A stretch of DNA of 64,000 nt from Pyronema omphalodes. Taxonomy: Eukaryota; Ascomycota; Pezizomycetes; Pezizales; Pyronemataceae. Where the stretch lies: positions 62,001 through 126,000 of the forward strand of contig JAJJXM010000015.1 of assembly GCA_024516155.1 (NCBI GenBank). Direction: 5' to 3'. This document shows positions 39,924 through 48,903 of this stretch, in pieces; within the stretch, counting starts at the first letter, position 1; each line of letters begins with the position of its first letter. Under the pieces are notes generated by a model. That model was not told the DNA's origin and made no database searches. It saw only the letters and a list, made by a program, of their open reading frames with translations. The position numbers and the translations under genes were made by a program.

Positions 39924-40080
39924 CTTACTAGGTCTACCAGGTCTGCCCGGCCCAGTCTACCCAGTCTACCCAGTCTTCCTAGTCTTCCTAGTCTTCCCAA
40001 TCTGCCAGGTATACTGGGTCTACTGGATCTGCCAGGCCTACCATATTTGCCAAGTCTATTATATCTTTCACATCTATTTA
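39924..40080. repeat. 9-bp minisatellite, about 17 degenerate units
   Basis: Units of the form TCTNCCNRG (for example TCTACCCAG, TCTTCCTAG, TCTGCCAGG) run from 39924 to about 40080 with substitutions increasing to the right. Because the unit is a multiple of three, all frames stay open: one reads Leu-Pro-Ser repeats, another Val-Tyr-Pro repeats, and the minus strand Leu-Gly-Arg repeats. The long frames across it are a consequence of the repeat and not evidence of a gene. Confidence 0.8.
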
Positions 40081-41160
40081 AGGAATTACGGTTGCAGTTC
40101 CCCTCAGTATAGAGCTTACATAGCACCTCTGCATAACTTAGATATATCTAATGGTGTGTTAACATCCATAAATTCGATAATTATTTTGCCACCCAGATCC
40201 GAAATGGATACAACGAGGTAACTTACAAATCAGGAAGGAGACACTCGAAAAGGCTTTATCCGTAAGATTTCAATAAAGATCCTTATGGAGCATGAGTAGA
40301 TACATCTCGATTTGACCGGCAATCATTCCCGTTACTATAAGACGGGTGAACTTTTGAGAAGGATACATGTTACATGTAATAAGAATGGCCAAGATGAATA
40401 GTAACTAAGCGCCTATCTGTTTATTCTCAATGTGGAGGTAATTGAAGTAGGATAAGCGAGCATGATCAGGAAGGTGATGTTTCCAGATAAAGATATATTA
40501 AAAACTCGGCAACTTCCTAGCTATAGGCATAGCTGATTAAGTCCAATAGAGGAGTCTTTGGAAAGGTGAAGTCAGGTCAATTGAAGTCAGGTAGCTCTAG
40601 ACCTATTGACCTAGGGGAATAACTTTGGAGAATTGCGTACGTGAAAGTGTGCGGTTGTGGTTGCAGTATATATCCTGATCCTGCTCCTGCTCATAATGCG
40701 CGAATTGTTAGTGGCCGCATATGCCCGCAAACAAAATAAACACATTACCTGTTATTCCAGATGAGATTTACTTTACTACCTTTCCCTTAATCAACTATTT
40801 CAGAAATGACTAACCGCTGTAGAGTAACCTATCAGACTTGAAGGAGTATTAAGCCAGAAATATCAAATGTCTCTGATGGTTTGTTATAACACATCCATCT
40901 CCTGTAATTGAATTTCTTGGAGCAATATTCTCTTATGGCACCATATGCTGCAGCTGTTCTGTTTATCTGCTCATTAACCTAAGGAGGGGAGCCCAACAGC
41001 TTCGACCTTAGCACGCGACATAAACGAAAAAAATATTGCGGAGAACTATCAAGCGAAGCCAAGGTCAGTCCAGATCATAACAATAGTGGTTTAATATCTC
41101 GATTTTTGACTCCGTACTCGATTAGTAATTCAGCCCCAACAGATTGCGTCAGCGGTCTTA

Positions 41161-41186
41161 AGGCGAGGCGAGGCGAGGCGAGGCAA
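41161..41186. repeat. GGCGA microsatellite
   Basis: Five near-perfect 5-bp units. Confidence 0.75.
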
Positions 41187-41450
41187 AGAGTTTAAGACAT
41201 GCAGAGGGGGTTAAAGTGATGGGTCTTCACTGAGACCCGTTCGCTCTTTGTTGAAAGACCAGACCAGACCCATCGGAGCGATAGATATTTGACCAAGATT
41301 TCCGCACCACCGCCCCGCCGTTGATCATCAGGCAAAATTACACGGGCAAAATACCTGAAGATATGTAGTCGGACATTTTAAAAATTATATATCTATGGGT
41401 CTATACTCTATTTCCAGCGGTAGCACGGAGGGCCAGACCTTAGAGAACCC

Positions 41451-41506
41451 CAGCAGGCTTCATCAGACCTCAGCAGACCTCAGCAGAACTCGTCACACCT
41501 CGTCAA
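41451..41506. repeat. 10-bp degenerate array (CAGCAGACCT)
   Basis: Units CAGCAGGCTT, CATCAGACCT, CAGCAGACCT (twice), CAGCAGAACT, CGTCACACCT follow each other in register, with mutation increasing to the right. Confidence 0.75.
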
Positions 41507-41769
41507 GCGCGGCATGTAACCATGGTTGGATATGGTGGCATAGACCGTCAGTAAGAAGCGATGATAGTTGATGTTCCGGCAGATGTCCCGCAGATGACCT
41601 TACCCTAAGTCAGCCACAATATGTAATCTTTACCATTCTTTGATCAATGGGTTTTTACTAAGAACTCGCCAATTTTTTCACCCAATCACCACGACTAATA
41701 TCGGGAATCTTGAAGGGTCACCGTAGATTATGCATATCGATTCCGAGCCCTAGTTCCACGATTATGCAC

Positions 41770-42018
41770 CTATGCAACGGTTTTCTTTCTTTCTTTTTTT
41801 TTTTTCAACGTTGACGAGAAAAAAACATCAGGATCTAGATGTTGATGGCTGAGGTTGCATAACCAATGACCGAAAAGATTGATATCTGGATTAGAGTAGA
41901 GCAAAGTAGAGATACCAAGATGCTTGAAAAGACGGCGACTACTGCGACGGACGAGCTCGACTCGAGGGTTCGCATGACGGAACCAGAAACTAGTAACCTT
42001 TAGCTTCTTCGGAACCAT
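41770..42018 (-). CDS. candidate small hypothetical protein (82 aa)
   Basis: ATG at 42018 in a good context (AAAATCATGG) opens an 82-codon frame beginning MVPKKLKVTSFWFRHANPRV, with codon choice like the confident genes in the window (GTC, CTC, CGT, AAC, ATC). It is very basic at the N terminus and ends in a Lys-rich tail derived from an A-run on the minus strand, which suggests that the true end lies at a splice donor before the tail or that the gene is truncated. No domain, signal peptide or membrane span is recognised. Confidence 0.33.
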   Translation of the reverse strand: MVPKKLKVTSFWFRHANPRVELVRRSSRRLFKHLGISTLLYSNPDINLFGHWLCNLSHQHLDPDVFFSSTLKKKKERKKTVA

Positions 42019-44841
42019 GATTTTATCCTTCGAAACCCCGCACCCGTCGCAAAGTATGTCAAGTTCAGACGAAGACCGAAGCCCGAAGGCCGAAGCCTGG
42101 ACGAAGCCTGGACGAAGCCAAAGTGGGGTAAGAATTCCTTACCACGAATCAGCAAAATTTTCGTCGCAAACTAGATCTGCAGCTGAAAAACTTTAGTGCC
42201 ATTTAGACACGGTTTAGTAACGATCACTCGGATTTTGAAACATTTTCAAAGCGTGTGCGTGCGGTATGAAACCAACTTTTCCATGGTATGGAAACAACAT
42301 TACCTTAACCGGCGATTTAGACATTTAACCCCGCCTTTTGTTTTAAAGACCATACCATATCCCTCTTGTTTTTACCCAGTGCTCTGAACTGAAACCTTTG
42401 TTTCTTTTCTGTTTCTCCGTTGCTCTTGCTCGCCAACTCCTCGCCTCACGGGTAGTCTCTCACCACCGGACGCGTTCTCGGCTCCGCTTACGATCTCGAT
42501 TACGAACTATACGAACTATCATAACCCCACTACACCACCAGCAGACAATAATTCGCCCACCCGACATGACAATGCTATACAACATTCGATATCGATGTCG
42601 CCGAAACTAAAATTCATAAATCCGATTGCTGATTGATAATAGCCTATGTGTCAACCACGGTTCATAAGACGGGAGAACGGGATATCCGAAGACGAAGGCT
42701 GGGAGATGCTGATGCGGGATGAGCATCATCATCATCGTCGTCGCTGTTGTCTACTGTGTTCACCCGCTTGTTTTTGTATGAGCTGTTCCCTTGGTCGAGC
42801 GGGGTCTAGGTGGGGATGATGGTGGGCGGGGAGAACGGGTGGGATAGGCAGTTGCAGTGGTGTGCTGTTTCAGAAGCCATCACACGATGAAGCGACAACA
42901 AAGCTCGTTGTGTACTTGCAAAGCTGCTCAGCAGGCGGGGGAAGCAACTAAGCGGTACGAACATGATTTAGAAAGCCAGATATGAAGATTTGGTTGGCTA
43001 AAGTACCTTAAAGCTTGAATGGGATTTTTCTTATGAGGTGAGGTGAGGTGTGCTTTGCTGTGCTTTGGGGTGCTTTGCTGTGCTTGAAGGTGCTTTACTG
43101 CGCTTCATTGTGCTTTGTTCCCCACTCTCATGCTGGTAAACTCCACTACAAAAGGGCGTTAACTCTAGATAAGTTAGTCCGGAGGACGTTTTGAAGTTCA
43201 GTTTTGGCGAACATCACACCAGAACAGAAAAGCAGAGCTGAAGACAAGAAAACTGGTATATTAATTGGTTCAAAACATTTTCGGTCTTACGGGAGTATTT
43301 CAATTCCTAGTGGAGAGGGGTATAGTATAGCTTGTCTGTGCACCACAGACAGTAGAAATTGGTCAGATGTTGTCTAAAACGCTGGGTTTGGTGTGAATTA
43401 TTCGATTTTCAACTACTACATACTACAATTCTCCTCGGATCCAGGGTCTCACGCGCAGCAAAAAGCTCTACATGAGACACCACACATATGTCAAACTATC
43501 AAACTACAACGCGAATTTTTTCAACCATTTTCGGGTGTCGTTCTATCGTCATCTCGCATTAACCTTTCGGCTATAGCACCGTAGCTGATGGGAAGAAAAA
43601 AATATGGTGGGCTGGATTGCTAGCGGAATTTCCTACCACTTGCAGCGGAGGACAAGAACGGTCAGAACCTATGGGCACCATACATACATACACACATACA
43701 TACATATGGCTCCATACTTTACATACATATGAAATCAATTATCCAGTCCCACAACGCGGACTACATACAAACCGCGTACCAAAAAGTCTAAAAAGTAGAC
43801 TGGACTTTTAACTTCTAGTAGCGCCGGTCACTGAAGACATAAAGAAGGACTTGTGATGATAATATGGTTCGACGTTATGGTGCTACAAGTATCGGCAAAA
43901 AATGGTTAACTCTAAATACCCGCTAGGATAAGCAGCCACCCAGCTAATCCATGGGTGATCTCACGAGTGGAGACTCATCAACGACTCAGCAGAGTTGAAT
44001 CCAGCAGATACAGTAGATAGATATACAGACTACCGAGTCACTCACCATATGCGCGTGCTTGTCTAAACACATCCTATACCCAAGTGATACATGAAAGAAA
44101 TCCTATGGTGCCATACTTGACGTAAGGTATGTCCCAGGGACTCATCCTATGTATGTCCACCGGAGGAGTTAGAGGAGTGCACAGACCAAACTCATGCATA
44201 ATGACATCGTTATACTTTCTACCCTGAGCTCTCATGATTTTTTCGGGGGGGGGGGGGGGTTATGTCGGGTCGCTTGATTCATCAAAAAGGGACACACAGA
44301 CGCACTTCACACAGTTTTCTTACCATAAAAGTTCAACAACAAAAGGCAAGGAAATCCCTGGTACGACATATACGCGCATAAAAGATGTCAAAATCCACCG
44401 GCGATAATACCATACGAAATATAAGGTCGCATACATAACGTGGGGTCGAATTGCGGGTTCGATTGATCTACTATGATCTGATCAGCCGTGGATTGCGTGT
44501 GGGCTTCATGGTTAATCACGATGGCTTTGTTTTGATAGATGATATGAACAGTGGCGTGCGGATAACGGAAGGAAGGAGGGAAAGGTCCTGACCATAAACT
44601 AATGAAAATCCGCTTAACAATCCTTGTTGAAAACTTAAGCCTCTTACTCTGCATAGGAAAAAAAAAAACAAAATGCCCAATCTCCAAAATTAAAACATCA
44701 ATAGAACAACACAAACTCCTCATGATACAAAATCAAAATAAAGGAAATCAGACACCTTAAAGCCTAAAGAAGAAAACATACACGCTCTTTTTGAGTCTTT
44801 TTTATGTTACAAACCAGCGCAGACCTTTGATCATCCTATTA
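42019..44841. other. intergenic, simple repeats, downstream flank of the membrane-protein gene
   Basis: Nothing convincing is coded. It contains GACGAAGCC-type repeats at 42063-42120, a 10-bp array at 43051-43120, CATA repeats at about 43679-43707 and a 15-G run at 44245-44259. The A/T-rich part next to 44841 is the expected 3' flank of the minus-strand gene. Confidence 0.5.
43051..43120. repeat. 10-bp tandem repeat, seven units (TGCTTTGCTG)
   Basis: Seven consecutive 10-bp units in register: TGCTTTGCTG, TGCTTTGGGG, TGCTTTGCTG, TGCTTGAAGG, TGCTTTACTG, CGCTTCATTG, TGCTTTGTTC. Three GAGGT units precede it at 43035-43049. A related TTTATGCTGC repeat lies at 39340-39362. Confidence 0.8.
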
Positions 44842-46383
44842 CTAAGACCACTCCTTTGCTGTCACGTTCGGACTAGTAAACGTACTCGTGGGCGCCGGCT
44901 TCCTGGGGATCTTTTGCTCAACTCTGCCCCAGGTACCCGAAGTGTTTGGAATATCAGGGGACAACGGACTGACAACCTCTGCAGTGCGTCGATTTGCCTC
45001 TTCAGTTACATCGTTCAAGAATGAGCTAGCCATTGGGACTTGATTAATGGGTCCCAAAGACGGTGAACCCTCCTTTATCGTCGCTGATCTCTCATAGTGG
45101 TGCAACGGCGGAGGAGCGATATTATTTCTGAACGAATCGGGTTTCGTCGCTTGGGAGCTCGACGCAGAGATCTGTGGTGACAGCTGAGCATAAGCATGAT
45201 ATCCCGTACTTGCCTGAAAAGGTATCGGAATTGAGTTAGATACCGTAGTAGTGTTTGAGACAGATCTCAGGGACTGAGCAGCTTCGCTAGGCGGAATGAC
45301 GACAGGAGTGTCTGGAATTCTAGGAGTAGTAGTAGGAGGAGGAGGATGAAGAGGATGAGAATGATGGGACGCAGGTCCACCGGAACCATAACCAACCGGC
45401 GGTGTTCCCGGTGTTACAGGTGGCGGTGGGTTGAACATTCCTGGCGTTATTGGCGCATCAACTCCGATCATTAGTCCGGACGATTCGGAACGACCTCGGA
45501 GTCGATCTTCGGCGTTCGCCTCCTTTCCAGAATGGCCAAGCGCGGTATAGCCCGAGTTACCGCCGTAATAAGGTCCGGAGTAGTAACCGTACGTGACGCC
45601 GTGCGTGTCGCGCTTCTCCCTGTTCTTATTAACCTTTCGCCTGCTGCGCTTGCGAAGCATGACGATTACTCCGATCAATATGCCCACTGCCGCTACACCT
45701 CCAATTACCCCACCGGCTATTACACCCCCATTTGCTCCGCCTTTGGTCTTATTTTCCGTCTGTCTCTCCGGTTTAGCCGTCACGGTAATCAGCGCCCAGG
45801 TGATTTGCATAACCGGGCCATCGATGATTGCATAGGAGCTCGGATCTGGGGTCTCTGTGATAGTATGGGTATAAGTTCTCGACACATTAACAGTTTCCGT
45901 ATAGACTGTCTTGGTTACAGTGTAATCGAATTTCGAGAGACGGGTCACTGTCGTAGTCCATGGAGCTGCGGTTTGGATAGTTGGAGCTTGTCGCCTTTTT
46001 ACAGTTTTAGCTGTCGGAGCGGGTACCGTGACTGTTGAAGTTAAGGTCCTTGTTGATGTAACAGCAGGAATAGTATTGTTTGATACCGGTCTGACCATTT
46101 TCGTATAAGTCGTAGATATGGCAATTTCAGTAAGCAGGACAGTACTGAGTGTAGTCGTCGCCACAGGGTTTCCATAAGAATAAACCTGGGTGATAGTCAA
46201 ACCCGGCCCTGGTCCATTCTGACGCCGTGCAAGATCTCCGTCTTGCACTTGTCCATCTCTAATTCCCCGATATCGAACATCCTGCGGCGTTAACGCAGTA
46301 GCATCAACAGTGGTTGATGCAAGAAATAACACGTAGCATAGTATCGGCAGTAGAGCTGTCGTTATCTCGCGTGGGGTCCTCAT
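44842..46383 (-). CDS. Thr/Ser-rich single-pass plasma-membrane protein (513 aa)
   Basis: Single-exon gene. Residues 1-28 form a signal peptide (basic MRTPR, hydrophobic ALLPILCYVLFLA, cleavage near VDA). The mature ectodomain to about 218 is rich in Thr, Ser and Val, with N-glycosylation sequons (NNT, NVS, ENKT) and dibasic Kex2-type sites (LARRQ, VKRRQ). A Gly-rich lead (GGANGGVIAGGVIGG) runs into one transmembrane helix of about 22 residues ending VIVML, followed by the stop-transfer RKRSRRK. The cytoplasmic half (about 250-513) is Pro/Ser/Tyr/Gly-rich and looks disordered, with many SP and TP sites. The layout is that of fungal wall-stress-sensor-like or Mid2-like single-pass proteins, but no WSC or other named extracellular domain is seen. 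A role at the cell surface is inferred; signalling is only a possibility. The ATG at 46383 is followed directly by the signal peptide and is preceded by a CT-rich leader. Confidence 0.85.
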   Translation of the reverse strand: MRTPREITTALLPILCYVLFLASTTVDATALTPQDVRYRGIRDGQVQDGDLARRQNGPGPGLTITQVYSYGNPVATTTLSTVLLTEIAISTTYTKMVRPVSNNTIPAVTSTRTLTSTVTVPAPTAKTVKRRQAPTIQTAAPWTTTVTRLSKFDYTVTKTVYTETVNVSRTYTHTITETPDPSSYAIIDGPVMQITWALITVTAKPERQTENKTKGGANGGVIAGGVIGGVAAVGILIGVIVMLRKRSRRKVNKNREKRDTHGVTYGYYSGPYYGGNSGYTALGHSGKEANAEDRLRGRSESSGLMIGVDAPITPGMFNPPPPVTPGTPPVGYGSGGPASHHSHPLHPPPPTTTPRIPDTPVVIPPSEAAQSLRSVSNTTTVSNSIPIPFQASTGYHAYAQLSPQISASSSQATKPDSFRNNIAPPPLHHYERSATIKEGSPSLGPINQVPMASSFLNDVTEEANRRTAEVVSPLSPDIPNTSGTWGRVEQKIPRKPAPTSTFTSPNVTAKEWS

Positions 46384-48606
46384 CGTTCCTGCGGGGATCG
46401 TCGTTTCAGGGCTGGTTGATATTTGTGATGCGATTCGTTAAGGCAGTCTTTACGAGACACAGAATCTCATAACGGAATATCAAATAAGGTTGTTCAGGGA
46501 GGAATGCAGGAAGAAGGTATGGAAGAAGAGAGATGTCGGAGGTTGAGAGTTTGGGGAACCCTGATCAAGGTTGCATCGATCTGCATATGGCTTGACTGGC
46601 GCTTAATTTGTTATTTATGTCAACTACCCGAAGAATCCCAGTAGGAATGTCGTTTAGCACGTGGAAATATCCGAATAAAAAACGGGAATTGCTGCCTAGA
46701 TGCAGATACTCTTGACATTGTACCCGGGTACAAAGGCTTCCTGTGGATCTCCGACTGTTGTAAATCGGAAGATTGCTTGACGTTTCGCCATCCAATTTGG
46801 ACCGATGAGGACACGACAGATTTCAAGTGCAGGATGATTGAAGGCTGCGAATCTGGATAGCCTTTCGTGGTATTGGCCTTACAAGTGACACCAACAAATA
46901 TAAGAACTACTATTATCAGATTTCTTGGATCCATCTTCAAGCAACCCTCCTTCAACCTGAGGAACACCTTTCATTGGACTTGTAGCCGGAGAATGGATAG
47001 GATGGCCATAATTTAGTACTGTATTCTGATAAAGTAGTTACACTAGAGTATTACTTTTGGTAAAACTTCAGCCACCGCCGGATGATAAAAAAAAAGATGT
47101 GTAAAGATGCATTATACGCAGGTGAGACAAACCAAATGCGGCCATGTCACTGTCTTGGGATGGCTTAGTAACTTTTGCCTGGCTGACAAGCACCTTCTTA
47201 GCATATTACACACGTTCTATGCACCCTGCAGCATGCCTGTTGTCACAGCTGAGATACATGTCACCTAAAGGTTGCAAAACTTTGGCCAAAAATCACACCT
47301 TAAATTGAATTACATACAACTATGCGTACCATACGTACACTGCAAGAATATGCATAATATAGTTCAGCCACGGTCACTTACAGGGGAATCAGGATGTCGT
47401 TTCCCGTCCTGGCTTCAATAGTGGACAAAACTTTTGCTAAAATATGTAAGACCGTCTTGAAGTTGTTCATCATTCGAGTTTTTCTGTTGGAATTAAAGGA
47501 GAAGCTGTCGGAATCTGAGCCGTTATGTGATGTATAACTGTGGCACAGCAGCTTAGCTTCCCGCTGATCATGACCCAGTAATTGTTCGGCGTTTCGAGTA
47601 ACGAATTTTGCACTTTGTGGTTCGTTGTGGAGTTAGTGTCTGAAAGTGCCGAGAACGTGAAACCATATTAAAGGAGAAGTGAAGATGCTATTTTACTAGG
47701 CAAAAGACAATGCTTAATGCGAAAAATCAATGATATGTGAGGAGTAACTGACGAAGAGAGAAGCTTAATTGTGAACGGACAATGGAAAGATGGGGCGATT
47801 TGAAATTATGATATCAATTCGGGCGGAATATGAGCTTCAGACCAAAACTGATATTACCAAAGTTAGCCGCACACGCAAAAGATGAGAAATCCGATACGCA
47901 ACGTCCGACAAATGTATAGACCGTATGGTTTCGCGCTAAAGTTGTCGCGATGCGCGATCGCTTGCAACACGTGGAAGGGGCGCTAAGTTGATGGTTAGTA
48001 ATACTGGTATGTATATAGGGAAGGTACAGGTACTGTCAGTTCTGCAACTTTGCGTGAAGCTGAGCGTAGGGGCTTATCAAGAGATGAACAAGTGGCTGGG
48101 AGGCAGGCCGAAAACAAACGTACCACAATGACGGCAACAGATCAGGCTACTCATCAAAAATGAGACTTCGCGGAAGAAGGCTGGAGTTTGATACGTTGGA
48201 TAATGAAGCTTAAGTAGGCGCGCAGTATCTGGCTGTTTTTATCAAGTTAAATTCAGCTGCGGGATGTACTCCGCATAACCGAAGAGTCGAGACCACATCA
48301 AGCGAACAATGAGTTCCAGAACAAATCTTTTTCCAAGAAGCAAAACATTGACGATCTCGTTTTCCCATGGTGATGCCGTTGTTACAGAAATGCCGATATA
48401 CAAAGAAAATGCTGTGACGACATGATCCACTGTTTCCTAACGCCAAATAATCCAATATGGTACAAAGATAAACATACAAAAGAAATTCAATCACAGGGTT
48501 TGAATTCAATACTTTTTCTTATTTTTGTTCAGCTCTGCCGTGACCCAACACTGCAACGCCACTAAATCAGCTATGTATTCTTTCCATGCACATGTAGCCT
48601 TAAAAA
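46384..48606. other. 5' flank of the membrane-protein gene and intergenic DNA
   Basis: The first ~170 bases upstream of the gene (as read on its strand) are pyrimidine-rich, as expected for a leader. A minus-strand frame at 48242-48430 encodes a membrane-like stretch (VVTAFSLYIGISV, VLLLGKRFVLELIVR) and is preceded by a TTAG that could be an acceptor, but has no usable ATG; it may be an exon or a relic. Nothing else is supported. Confidence 0.5.
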
Positions 48607-48903
48607 TCATGCACTAACCACTATTAAGACTATCACTAGTAGTAATGTCGGGCCGAACACACAAACTGCGGCTATCGTTGAAGTTGACCAGTTCAAACAT
48701 TTTCGGCGAGGAGTTTGTTGATTTTCTTCATCGACTGATGTAATTCCCCAGCCTGTAGGTGGAGATAATGCTGGGGATTCTTCGGTGCCCGTAATTGATG
48801 CGTTACACGATGGGTTTGTAGACGGAGCTGAGGCCGAGATATCCAAATCCGAATCTTTTTCATCGTACTTCTCGTCAAATAGTTCTTCCATAATCGGGTC
48901 CAT
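48607..48903 (-). CDS. predicted tail-anchored small membrane protein (98 aa)
   Basis: The frame starts at ATG 48903 (MDPIMEELFDEKYDEKDSD) and ends with one hydrophobic helix at the extreme C terminus (IAAVCVFGPTLLLVIVLIVV) after a basic RRKCLNW. The N-terminal part is acidic and Ser/Pro-rich. This is tail-anchored topology, with the bulk predicted in the cytosol. The frame is open for 24 more codons upstream (including DIPSPPASITRSPR, which looks coding), so an upstream exon joined at a TAG near 48976 is possible. A GTTAGT inside the last codons could splice to a TTGCAG about 68 nt further on and give a short Lys-rich tail instead. No family recognised. Confidence 0.4.
   Translation of the reverse strand: MDPIMEELFDEKYDEKDSDLDISASAPSTNPSCNASITGTEESPALSPPTGWGITSVDEENQQTPRRKCLNWSTSTIAAVCVFGPTLLLVIVLIVVSA

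Larger units (their letters stand above)
31001..41769. other. intergenic stretch with minisatellites and hairpins
   Basis: No convincing gene. It contains a 21-C run at 32593-32613, two perfect hairpins (32458-32483 and 36722-36747), a 9-bp minisatellite at 39924-40080, AGCA and CTTTATGCTG repeats at 39116-39362, and 5- and 10-bp arrays at 41161-41186 and 41451-41506. Frames of 100-143 codons around 36605-37160 and 39790-40221 have no recognisable domain; the last one is made largely of the 9-bp repeat. Confidence 0.5.

Noticed and set aside
39790..40221. 143-codon frame suggesting a Val/Tyr/Pro-repeat membrane protein
   Set aside because: The periodic part is the 9-bp minisatellite, which is open in several frames.
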